From: Bin87 sp965220055
GTDB taxonomy: Bacteria > Chloroflexota > Dehalococcoidia > Lucifugimonadales > UBA3495
Assembly: GCA_965220055.1 (NCBI GenBank)
Contig: CBDCPE010000004.1
Span: 3,038,001-3,102,000, forward strand
Length of the DNA: 64,000 nt
Direction of reading: 5' to 3'
The notes below the pieces were generated by a model. The model was not told the DNA's origin, ran no database searches, and saw nothing but the letters and a program-made list of their open reading frames with translations. A program made the position numbers and the translations under genes. Positions 1 through 7,512 of this stretch are shown here, in pieces; the stretch's first letter is position 1, and each line of letters begins with the position of its first letter.

Positions 1-471
1 ATCGGCTCCCGATACATTCACGTGGCCGAAACCACCGAACAAGCAATCGAAGAGTGCCGCGACGCTGTGATGTACGTCCGCCGCCTCACCACCTTCAGCC
101 GGCCGGTGCAGGTGCCCGCCCCGGTGCCGGGCTTGCAGACCGACCGGTCCTACCAGTACCGCAAGCGCTCCTCAGGGGCCGAGATGCCGGGGCCCGGCAC
201 TCCTTTTGAAAAACTCCGAGAGACCGGCTTCATCGTTTGCGGCGACCCCGACTACGTGACTGAATGGCTGGCCAACGACATGCAGACTGCCGGCTATGGC
301 CATTTTCTAGGCATGTTCCGGGTGGGCAAGAACACCCACGAAAACGTCATGAAGTCAAAGCGCCTGTTTGCCGAGCAGGTTATGCCACGGCTGAAGGACA
401 TCAACGACCCCGAGGCCAGGACCCCAGAGAAGCAGGCCGAGGCGGTTTATTCAGGATCGCCGATCAGATGA
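1..471 (+). CDS. LLM-class flavin-dependent oxidoreductase, C-terminal part
   Basis: The frame is open from base 1, so this is the C-terminal ~156 residues of a gene entering from the left; a GTG at 22 is internal. The segment FIVCGDPDYVTEWL followed by GHFLGMFRVG and a closing LFAEQVMPRL is typical of the end of bacterial luciferase-like (F420/FMN) monooxygenases, where the product recognises a flavin in a TIM barrel. Substrate cannot be told from this part. It leads, on the same strand and with short gaps, a cluster of hydrolase, VOC and SDR genes, which fits a catabolic operon. Identification is by family pattern, not by catalytic residues, because the N-terminal half is missing. Confidence 0.75.
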   Translation: MGSRYIHVAETTEQAIEECRDAVMYVRRLTTFSRPVQVPAPVPGLQTDRSYQYRKRSSGAEMPGPGTPFEKLRETGFIVCGDPDYVTEWLANDMQTAGYGHFLGMFRVGKNTHENVMKSKRLFAEQVMPRLKDINDPEARTPEKQAEAVYSGSPIR

Positions 472-493
472 GAACTCAGGCAGCGTAAGAAAA

Positions 494-1003
494 ATGACCC
501 TTCCATTGTATGAAGACTTCAACTACATCCTGACCCGGGAGTCCCTGGAGACCCGGGGCGAATTTCAGGAGGCCGGGGAAGAAAAAGTCTCCGTCGGCTG
601 GGAGATTCTGGTGCCGCCGCCGGGTCCCGACGGAATACCCTACCAGTTGATTTTCGTAGGGCCTACCTCTGAGCACCGGGGCTCCGCCATGCGGTTGCGC
701 TTGGTGGACCGGCAGGGTGTTCCGGTGTCGGACGATGCGGAGGTAACTCTGGAGACTTATTACAGGACCGGCTCGGAGCGCACTGTTATGTTCCAAGGTC
801 GCTACGGAGACTTTGTTGGGATAGCCGACCAGCGGGCTCCCGGCGCCGCTCTAGCGGTGCAGAAGCGGGCCGAGTCAGGCGAGGACTATGTGATTCGCTT
901 CGGGGTCACGCTTCCCGAGGGGTCCCCTCTGCCGGACCCCGAAGCGAACGAATCTTACTTCGAGCTTGAATGCGTCAAGCTCTGGTGGAACGAAACGGCC
1001 TGA
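494..1003 (+). CDS. hypothetical protein, 169 aa
   Basis: I do not recognise this family. The ATG at 494 is 22 bases after the monooxygenase stop. The protein is acidic, without signal peptide or membrane segment, and looks beta-rich: alternating segments around RLRLVDRQGVPVSDDAEVTL and YVIRFGVTLPEG, with Gly/Pro turns and a C-terminal Trp-Trp pair. Codon use matches its neighbours. Its position between a flavin monooxygenase and an alpha/beta hydrolase suggests an accessory role in the same catabolic unit, but that is only context. No catalytic motif is visible. Confidence 0.6.
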   Translation: MTLPLYEDFNYILTRESLETRGEFQEAGEEKVSVGWEILVPPPGPDGIPYQLIFVGPTSEHRGSAMRLRLVDRQGVPVSDDAEVTLETYYRTGSERTVMFQGRYGDFVGIADQRAPGAALAVQKRAESGEDYVIRFGVTLPEGSPLPDPEANESYFELECVKLWWNETA

Positions 1004-1053
1004 CCGCCGTGGGGTTTTCACCGGAGCCCGGGTGATGCCAAAGAGGTGAGCTT

Positions 1054-1908
1054 ATGGGAGCCGCTGACGGGTCCATCTTCAACCGCAAGGTAGTGCAGGC
1101 GGGCGGGATCGATATTTCCTGCTTGGTAGGCGGAGCCGACGAGGACATCGACCCGGTGCTTTACCTTCACGGTTTGGGTGGAGCCGGCAAGTGGGAAGCC
1201 TGTCACATGGCCTTGGGCACCGCCGCCCTGACCTACTTGCCCCAGTTGCCGGGATGGCGTGAAGGCCGGCCGCCGGAAACGCTGCAGTCCGTCGCCGATT
1301 ACGCCGGCTTGGTTCTGGACTTGATGGACGCACTGGAATTAGAACGAGCCACTTTGGTGGGCCACTCCATCGGCGGGTGGATCGGGCTGAAAGCGGCGGT
1401 CCGAAGCCCCGGGCGGGTCAGCCGGATGATAATGGCGAGCCCGATGGGTGTGGATTTCCCCCCGGCAGCTTCCCCTGACTTGGCCTGCTTGGACCAGGAG
1501 TCCTTTGCCACCGCGGTGTTTGCCAAACTGGGCCTCATCGCCACTGCCCAGTCCTACGGGTTCGGGGCGGAGTGGGAGAACGTGCGGAGGGGCCCGGAGT
1601 TTGAACGCCAATGGAAGGGCCGGGGCCTGGTTGCCGAATTGGTCAAAGAGGGGTGCGCCGACCCGGAGATGACGGCTATGCTGCCCGTCATAGAAGCCGA
1701 GACCCTGCTGGTCTGGGGCCGGCAGGACGGGCTGGTGCCCGCGGAACAGGGAGAGGCCCTGCGTTCTGCTCTTCCCAACGCCAGGCTGAACGTGATAGAC
1801 AACTGCGGGCACTTGCCGATGGTGGAGAAACCGGAAACCTTCAATCGCTTGCTCCGGGACTTCTTGGTGGGAGTGGAGGAAGACATTCCCGATGTGGTCC
1901 GGATCTGA
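1054..1908 (+). CDS. alpha/beta hydrolase
   Basis: This is a soluble 284-aa alpha/beta-hydrolase fold enzyme, probably cytoplasmic, cleaving an ester or C-C bond of an unknown substrate. Visible motifs are the oxyanion-hole HGLGG near residue 39, the nucleophile elbow GHSIGG with Ser105, the acid in GRQDGLVP (Asp225) and the base in CGHLP (His253), so the triad is complete. Length is normal for the family. The start is supported by GAGGTGA just upstream of ATG 1054. It sits between the 169-aa unknown and a VOC gene on the same strand, consistent with one transcript. Similar triads occur in haloperoxidase-like and meta-cleavage hydrolases, so specificity is open. Confidence 0.85.
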   Translation: MGAADGSIFNRKVVQAGGIDISCLVGGADEDIDPVLYLHGLGGAGKWEACHMALGTAALTYLPQLPGWREGRPPETLQSVADYAGLVLDLMDALELERATLVGHSIGGWIGLKAAVRSPGRVSRMIMASPMGVDFPPAASPDLACLDQESFATAVFAKLGLIATAQSYGFGAEWENVRRGPEFERQWKGRGLVAELVKEGCADPEMTAMLPVIEAETLLVWGRQDGLVPAEQGEALRSALPNARLNVIDNCGHLPMVEKPETFNRLLRDFLVGVEEDIPDVVRI

Positions 1909-2003
1909 GCCTGGGGGCTTGCTTGAAAGTGCACGAAGGCGGCGCTCTTCGCCGCCTCCCGGAAAAATCAGCACAAATCAGGATTTCACGTAGGAGGACA
2001 ACC

Positions 2004-2405
2004 ATGGCCAAGATTAAGCACATCGCCATACGCACGCCGGACCCGGAAAAGACGGCCGCCTTTTACAAGTCGGTGTTCGAATTAGAGGAAGTCGGTCAGG
2101 CTGGTTCTGGAGTCTACCTTTCGGACGGCTATATCAACCTGGCCATCCTGAGGAGCAATGATCAAGGCAATGGGGAGTCTCCCCGGGACATTCCCGGCTA
2201 TGCCGGCATCGACCACTTGGGCTTCGTAGTGGAAGACGTGGACGCCGCCACCAAGAAGCTCGAGGAGGAGGGCGCCACCGCGATTGGGCGGCTGGACTTG
2301 GGCCACCCGCAGCCTGAAGGCGGCCACGCCTACTATGAGCTCAAGTTCCGCGGCCCCGACAGCCAGGTCATCGACATCAGCGGAGCGGGCTGGATCGGCA
2401 CCTAG
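2004..2405 (+). CDS. VOC family (glyoxalase/dioxygenase superfamily) protein
   Basis: This is a 133-aa single-chain VOC (vicinal oxygen chelate) protein. It opens with KIKHIAIRTPDPEKTAAFY, the standard first beta-alpha unit, and has a second half starting GIDHLGFVVEDVDAATKKL. The start at ATG 2004 is preceded by TAGGAGGA; an upstream extension of the frame is out of character and was not used. The C-terminus VIDISGAGWIGT closely matches the protein at 54745 (MIDVSETGWVGT), so the two are paralogues about 52 kb apart. VOC proteins are usually metal-dependent lyases, isomerases or dioxygenases; the reaction here is unknown. Confidence 0.85.
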   Translation: MAKIKHIAIRTPDPEKTAAFYKSVFELEEVGQAGSGVYLSDGYINLAILRSNDQGNGESPRDIPGYAGIDHLGFVVEDVDAATKKLEEEGATAIGRLDLGHPQPEGGHAYYELKFRGPDSQVIDISGAGWIGT

Positions 2406-2547
2406 AACAAACCTTCCTTCTTTTTCGGGATACTACAACTGGCAAGGACTGCTCCGGGTAGCGACCCGACGCGCAACACCCCGGCCCTGGCTGGGAGCGC
2501 GCAGCTTGGCGTGCCGTCCTTGCCCTTGCATATAAGGAGAAGCATAG

Positions 2548-3330
2548 ATGCGATTGGAAGGCAAGGTCGCCCTGGTAACCGGAGGCGCGCGCGGGTTGGG
2601 CCGCTCCATGGCTTTGGCCTACGCTCGCGAGGGAGCAGATGTCGCCGTTGTAGCCCGCACTCCTTCCGAGTTGGACGCCGTGGCTTCGGAAATTCGCGCT
2701 CTGGGCCGGCGCGCCCACACGGTCAACGCTGAACTGACCACCAGCGAGGGCGCCAACCGAGCGGCTCGGGATACCATCAGCGAGCTGGGCAAGATAGATG
2801 TTCTGGTCAACAACGCCGGCGGTTACCGTCTTTTCACCAAGGACCTGACCCACTCGGTTACGGTCATGGACATCACTGAGGAGGAGTGGCGGCTGGTGAT
2901 GGAGTCGAACTTGACCACCGCTTTCATGGTCTGCAAGGCGGTCCTGCCCCACATGATAGAACGGCGTAGCGGCATCATCGTCAACCTGACTTCCAAGAAC
3001 GTGGCCCGCCGGGGCCGGGCCGGCCAGGCGTCCTACGGTGCTGCCAAGGCGGCGGTGGAGCGGCTGAGCGAGTCGCTGGCGGACGAAGTGAAGGACTTTG
3101 GAATCGCCGTCAACATCCTCGACCCGGGCTGGAACCTGACCAAGCCCAACGACGACTACGACGACGAAGTGCATAAGCGCATGCGGCTGCCTGACGACAT
3201 TGCCGAAGTGGCCGTATACATGGCCCTGCAGACCTCTGACACCATGACCGGCCAGTTGGTCACCGCTCCGGAGTACGATGAAGAGCATGGCATAAAACGG
3301 CTTTCCGCTTACGAACGGCTCCACGCTTAG
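2548..3330 (+). CDS. SDR family NAD(P)-dependent oxidoreductase
   Basis: This is a classical short-chain dehydrogenase of 260 aa. TGGARGLG near the N-terminus is the nucleotide-binding TGxxxGxG; VNNAGG is the structural NNAG; catalytic residues are Ser149 (LTSKN), Tyr163 and Lys167 (YGAAK). It should interconvert a hydroxyl and a carbonyl with NAD(H) or NADP(H). AAGGAG precedes ATG 2548. Unusually for the family, the region after the active site is short (NPGW-like loop VNILDPGWNLTKP), so the substrate lid differs from common members. It lies in the same direction as its neighbours with a ~140-base gap. Confidence 0.9.
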   Translation: MRLEGKVALVTGGARGLGRSMALAYAREGADVAVVARTPSELDAVASEIRALGRRAHTVNAELTTSEGANRAARDTISELGKIDVLVNNAGGYRLFTKDLTHSVTVMDITEEEWRLVMESNLTTAFMVCKAVLPHMIERRSGIIVNLTSKNVARRGRAGQASYGAAKAAVERLSESLADEVKDFGIAVNILDPGWNLTKPNDDYDDEVHKRMRLPDDIAEVAVYMALQTSDTMTGQLVTAPEYDEEHGIKRLSAYERLHA

Positions 3331-3450
3331 CTTCGGTCCGCGGAGCCCCGTCCCGATCGACCTTTCTGTTGGTGGAAAATCGGATCGGATCACATCGACA
3401 CGACAGGTCGCGTTGGGCTGCTGCCCTATTCTGCCCAGGAGGTTACCCCC

Positions 3451-4317
3451 ATGCCAGAAGCCAGGTTGACCGTCGGCAACGTGGAAATCCTGTCCCTGAA
3501 CGACAACGAGGCCACCCTGCCGCTCAGCGATGTCTTTCCTGAGGTTCCCGCCGAGGCGTGGGCTCCCTACCAGGAGCGCTATCCCAGCGGCTTCAGCGGC
3601 GATCATCTGCTGGCCCACTTCGAGTGCTACCTCATTCGTTCCGAGGGCCAGACCATCCTCGTGGACACCGGGCTCGGCGGCGCGGCCACCAACCCAAACT
3701 CAATTGAGGCCATGGTCGGCGGCGCCGAAGGACGCCTGCTGCAGGAACTGGAAGCGGCCGGCGTCAGCACAGCCGACATCAACACCGTCTTCTTCAGCCA
3801 CCTTCACTTTGACCACGTCGGCTGGAACGTCACCCACGAACCCGGCGCCCCGGTCCGCGCTACGTTTCCGAACGCCCGTTACGTAGCCCACCGCGCCGAC
3901 TGGGAGATATTCCAACGCCCCGAGGTCATGGAACTCTTCCCGCCCCACTGGGACCAGACCCTTGGTCCCCTTCAGGACCTGGGCGTGCTGGACTTGCTGG
4001 ACGGCGAGCACACACTGACCGGCGAAATCACCGCCATTCCCACCCCCGGCCATACCCCCGGGTCGATGAGCCTTGCCATCGTATCCGGTGGACAGCGAGC
4101 CTACATCCTCGGCGACGTTTTCCACGGTCCGGCCCAAGTCACCGAAACCGACTGGAAGTTCAGCTTTGACATGGATGCCGAGCAGGGAATTGCCACCCGA
4201 ACCGCCATGGTCGAGCGTGCCGAGTCCGAGGATGCCGTCATGGCCATCTGCCACCACGGAGGCTTTGGCCGCGTGGTCCGCGCCGAGGGTCGCCGCTACT
4301 GGCAACTGGTCTCCTAG
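3451..4317 (+). CDS. MBL-fold metallo-hydrolase
   Basis: This 288-aa protein belongs to the metallo-beta-lactamase fold. Metal ligands are clear: HLHFDH at His117/His119/Asp121/His122, His201 in PTPGHTPGS, Asp222 in ILGDVFH and a His at 268-269 in CHHGG. No signal peptide is seen, so it is cytoplasmic and more likely a lactonase, glyoxalase II-like or ring-opening hydrolase than a beta-lactamase. AGGAGG is placed well for ATG 3451. It ends the first catabolic cluster; right after its stop begins mobile-element debris. Quorum-quenching lactonases share this motif order, but nothing here decides between these functions. Confidence 0.88.
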   Translation: MPEARLTVGNVEILSLNDNEATLPLSDVFPEVPAEAWAPYQERYPSGFSGDHLLAHFECYLIRSEGQTILVDTGLGGAATNPNSIEAMVGGAEGRLLQELEAAGVSTADINTVFFSHLHFDHVGWNVTHEPGAPVRATFPNARYVAHRADWEIFQRPEVMELFPPHWDQTLGPLQDLGVLDLLDGEHTLTGEITAIPTPGHTPGSMSLAIVSGGQRAYILGDVFHGPAQVTETDWKFSFDMDAEQGIATRTAMVERAESEDAVMAICHHGGFGRVVRAEGRRYWQLVS

Positions 4318-4384
4318 TGTAATTGAAGGAAATAGTAAAATACGGGTTATGAGGTATCCTCCTGGTGAGCAGCCCTGAGGGAGG

Positions 4385-4681
4385 ATGACCAATGCCATCG
4401 GACGACCAATGCCACCGCTGATATTGGACGACGTGGAGCGGGAAACGCTGGAGCGGTGGGCGCGACGACCGCGGACAGCGCAAGCGCTGGCACTGCGGGC
4501 CAGGATGATCCTGGGTTGCGCCGAGGGCTGGAGCAACACTGCCGTGGGCGCCGATCTGGGGGTGTCCGACGCAACGGTGGACAAATGGCGTTCCCGTCAG
4601 GGCGGACTCGCGCGTGCCTCGAGGTTCGCTATTTTCTCCGTCGACTGCCGCGGCTGGACGCCAGCCCACGCCGCGGGCTAG
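4385..4681 (+). pseudogene. IS630-type transposase N-terminal fragment
   Basis: The first ~65 residues form a helix-turn-helix typical of IS630-family transposases (ERWARRPRTAQALALRARMIL, then NTAVGADLGVSDATVDKWR). After KWRSR the expected continuation is lost and the frame ends in unrelated sequence, so only the DNA-binding head remains. ATG 4412 would be the usual family start. It marks the left edge of the accessory region. Confidence 0.6.
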
Positions 4682-5111
4682 ACTGAGGAAAATCGTTGAC
4701 TGAATCACTACCATGCCCTACCATGAACCTCTTCCTGACGACTGCCCACCCGACACCGCCTAGGAAATTGACGCGCCCCGCCCCGTTTATCGCCTGGTGC
4801 AGAACAACCCGCCCACCGACGACGACTTTCGGTCGCAACGGGCCGAACGGCCGGACCATATCTTCCACAGCGCTTCCGAATGCCAAGCACGTGGGCTTTC
4901 GGTCTTTGCCAGCCTCAACGTTGCCGAACAGCTGTCAACCACAGGAAGCCTGCAAGGAAGGGTAATCTGCCAAGTCACCCTGGGACCGGGAGCGGGGCAC
5001 ATCCAGACAACCGGTCGCAGGTCTCATCCAGACAACCGGTCGCAGGTCTCATCACACCTGGTGGCCGCTAGCCGACTACCACATCCTGGCAAACTGCCAG
5101 GTGGTGACACC
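4682..5111. other. gene-poor remnant
   Basis: No convincing coding frame: open frames here have no family-like sequence and overlap one another. The only structure seen is the 25-bp tandem repeat at 5000-5049 and the start context of the next gene. Confidence 0.5.
5000..5049. repeat. 25-bp tandem duplication
   Basis: Two perfect head-to-tail copies of a 25-base unit that begins CATCCAGACAACCGG and ends GCAGGTCT (5000-5024 and 5025-5049). Too few copies and no spacers, so not a CRISPR. Confidence 0.95.
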
Positions 5112-5726
5112 ATGAAAACCGTCAAGATTACTGAAATCCTCAACTACTACGACGGCATCCTGGCCTTCGCTGCCCAGGACCCCATCGGTGGCCACCATGT
5201 GGGCTCACTCATCGAAAGAACCAACGAACATGACCGCTACCTGGTCGTCGGCGCCAAACCGGAACGTCTCGACGACCTACGCAACGGCAAGGTTGACCTG
5301 CGCACACTGTTTCTGGAAATGCCTGAAGGCGTGTGGTACATCGCAGTTCCCGAAGGCACCATTGAAGACTCAATTGAACTGGTACCTCGGCCGGAACCGT
5401 TGGCTGATTCCGATTGCCTTCTCAGCGACGGCTATTTTCTGGGTCCAGAGGAACCTACTGACGAAGCGGAACTTCGACGCGCGTTGGAACGCGGCAAAGT
5501 CGTCACGCTCACTGGCCAAGTTGAGCAGGCCGACTGCAGTGCCGGCGACTGGAGCCTGCTCACCGACCACGGGGTAAAAACCGGCAAGATCGCCCCCGGC
5601 GGCCCCGACCTGACCGGACTGCGGTTCGGCAAGCGCTACCGCTTCAATTGCGCGGAAATCACTGAACTGGACCCGCTCTGGCGAAACCGGAAGACCCTCT
5701 ACCTGCAACGCGTCGAAACCGCCTGA
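5112..5726 (+). CDS. hypothetical protein, 204 aa, with truncated paralogue at 49 kb
   Basis: This is an intracellular 204-aa protein with no membrane segment. It starts MKTVKITEIL-YYDG and contains DPIGGHHVGSLIE and a C-terminal half that looks like an OB/beta domain (VVTLTGQVEQADCSAGDWSLLTDHG). The opening pattern is reminiscent of the DUF6575-type proteins, but I am not certain. A second, broken copy lies on the minus strand at 48842-49195 and shares the protein start and the leader DNA just upstream of the ATG. ATG 5112 was chosen because the paralogue begins at the same codon; upstream in-frame sequence is not conserved. Function unknown; proteins of this kind are often accessory-island genes. 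Confidence 0.65.
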   Translation: MKTVKITEILNYYDGILAFAAQDPIGGHHVGSLIERTNEHDRYLVVGAKPERLDDLRNGKVDLRTLFLEMPEGVWYIAVPEGTIEDSIELVPRPEPLADSDCLLSDGYFLGPEEPTDEAELRRALERGKVVTLTGQVEQADCSAGDWSLLTDHGVKTGKIAPGGPDLTGLRFGKRYRFNCAEITELDPLWRNRKTLYLQRVETA

Positions 5727-5790
5727 GCCGCCGGAATCGTCCAAAAAAGACGGGGGGGAGGAACCCCAAGGGACCCTAAAACGCGCCCGA

Positions 5791-5815
5791 GGCCTGTTTC
5801 CGTCGGAAACAGGCC
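5791..5815 (+). terminator. hairpin downstream of the 204-aa gene
   Basis: Perfect 11-bp stem GGCCTGTTTCC / GGAAACAGGCC with GTC loop, 65 bases after the stop at 5726. There is no U-tract, so it is a weak or rho-assisted terminator candidate. Confidence 0.45.
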
Positions 5816-6198
5816 GTACCTTGGGTGCCGGCCAAGTGGCCGCGTTTCGCTCGACTGCCGTGCCGACAAGTGCATTCCCGCAGGTGTCACCACGTTGCAA
5901 CGCGATTTCCGCGCTGGACTGACCATGACTCCCGCGCCACGGGCGGGAGTATCCACTGCCGACATATTAGGTCGTCGCTGAATGAATACGCCGCCGTTCG
6001 CCGCCGACCAACGGGCCGTCCGGTTTCACGACCGGCGCCACTTACCCCGAATGGCCACGCCAGAGCCGCGGAGACAGCCTCTGGCACCGCTTTAGGATTT
6101 TCGCCACTCGAGCAGATTCGGCCCCTCTGCGGGCAGCCGGAGCCACAAAAACTACTGCCCTGAGCCCCTGACGGCTGCCCGTCCCAGCGGCTACTCCG
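5816..6198. other. intergenic, nothing recognised
   Basis: I see no coding frame with family-like sequence, no RNA gene and no clear repeat between the hairpin and the convergent gene that ends at 6199. Confidence 0.5.
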
Positions 6199-6720
6199 TC
6201 AGCCAAGCGACGCCTCTAGGTAATCGTTGAGTACCCCGTCAACGTAGGTACTGGCATCGTCGGACCTTACCTCGAAGACCGTGTGGACGTCGTTCAATAA
6301 AGCAAAGAAACCCTCAGTGAAATTATGCCTTGGGATGTCCACAGCTGCCCAATCAACAGGACGAAGGGTGTAGCGATCCTCGGTACCCTCAATGCGCAAA
6401 TGATATGGGCCGCCATCCACGACCTGACCGACTGCTACTACCCCTGCCCCTGTACGCGGAATTAGAATCGTGTCTCCCACGGTTATTGCATGTACGAACC
6501 GCCACAGTTGCCCTGCGGCATCGGCCGCCCGGTGGATGGAATGGTAACCATACAAATCAGGTGCCGTCGCGTGCAAATGGTCTCGCAATTCCTGCTGATT
6601 AGCGAACGCTGATATGTCGCCACCCAAACCGAAGTTGACCACCGCCATTCCAAAATCGAACGCGATATATTCGTACTCGCCGTGACGGGCACTGCCAGCC
6701 CTGACTACCCAAACAGACAT
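6199..6720 (-). CDS. solo Mrr-N/EVE-like (PUA-type) reader-domain protein
   Basis: The 173-aa product starts MSVWVVRAG-HGEYEYIAFDFGMAVV and includes QLWRFVHAITVGDTILIPR, then a Gly-rich turn (GAGVVAVGQV) and RPVDWAAVDIPRHNF. This is the layout of the PUA/EVE-like module found at the N-terminus of some Mrr-type restriction endonucleases, which is thought to sense modified bases. No nuclease domain follows, and the protein stops where the catalytic part would begin. ATG 6720 is preferred over GTG 6738 because GGGAGG lies 9 bases before it. It may be a stand-alone reader or a leftover of a restriction gene; the assignment rests on pattern recognition. Confidence 0.6.
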   Translation of the reverse strand: MSVWVVRAGSARHGEYEYIAFDFGMAVVNFGLGGDISAFANQQELRDHLHATAPDLYGYHSIHRAADAAGQLWRFVHAITVGDTILIPRTGAGVVAVGQVVDGGPYHLRIEGTEDRYTLRPVDWAAVDIPRHNFTEGFFALLNDVHTVFEVRSDDASTYVDGVLNDYLEASLG

Positions 6721-7257
6721 TTCGAAGCGACCTCCCACTGCGTTTCAAGCACGGAGAAATCTTAGCACCCAGTCAAAAGAACCGACTATTCCACGTCGAC
6801 CATGTCTCCCTGGCGATTGACCACCTGACGAATCCAAGGAATTCACCCCACCGCGCGTTTGCCGGACGCCGTATTCTCCCTGGAGTTTCTCGACCAGCAC
6901 GAGCACGTGCCGCTGGTAGGACCCGCGGGCGTCGGCAAGAGTCTCCTGGCTCAAGCCCTGGGCTACTTGGCCGTCCGCGCCGGACATACTGTCCGCTTCG
7001 TCCACGTCGACGATTTCTTCAAGGCCCTGGCCCAAGCCAGAGTCGATAACTCGACAGTCCGCACCTTTCGGTCTTTCCTGTCCCCCGACCTGCTCATCCT
7101 CGAAGACCTCGGACTGCACCGGCTCACTGCCCAGCAGTCCGCTGACCTCTACGAACTCATCCTCAACCGCCATCGGGCGTCCAGTTTCGTCATCACTAGC
7201 AACCGGGCCGTGGGCGAATGGCTAAGCATGTTTGACGATCCCATCCTGGGCAACAGC

Positions 7258-7512
7258 AAGCCTATGCCCGTCGTCCGGGCCGTGCAAATCCGACTAACTC
7301 ACATGCGGCCACGGGGGTGTAAGCTCACGGCGAGCCGTGTCGTCCGGACCGAGGCCGATCAGTGATTGGTGCGTATTGCCCGAGCAACAGCATGGCCCGG
7401 GAGTCTTGCGACTGCATTATTGGTGACGCCCCAACAGGGGGATCCCGTTCGGGAGATTGTGAATCGATGAGACTTCCTCCGGCGATGCGGCTACTCGCCG
7501 ACCTGGGGGTGG
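7258..7512 (+). ncRNA. candidate bridge (seek) RNA region of IS110 copy 1
   Basis: IS110 proper carries its bridge RNA in a long left end, and this 255-bp segment is the only sizeable non-coding part. It contains TTGCCC (7376-7381) and GCAACAGC (7384-7391), matching the strands of the shared target CTGGGCAACAGC, and further 3' TCGGGAG (7449-7455), matching the right end GTCGGGAGC. The order, target match before donor match, is that of the IS621 bridge RNA. The matches are only 6-8 bases, so this is inference; RNA ends are unknown. Confidence 0.5.

Noticed and set aside
2377..3618. 413-aa minus-strand frame over the SDR gene
   Set aside because: Antisense to a clear SDR with catalytic motifs; sequence is not family-like. 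A shadow of high-GC coding DNA.
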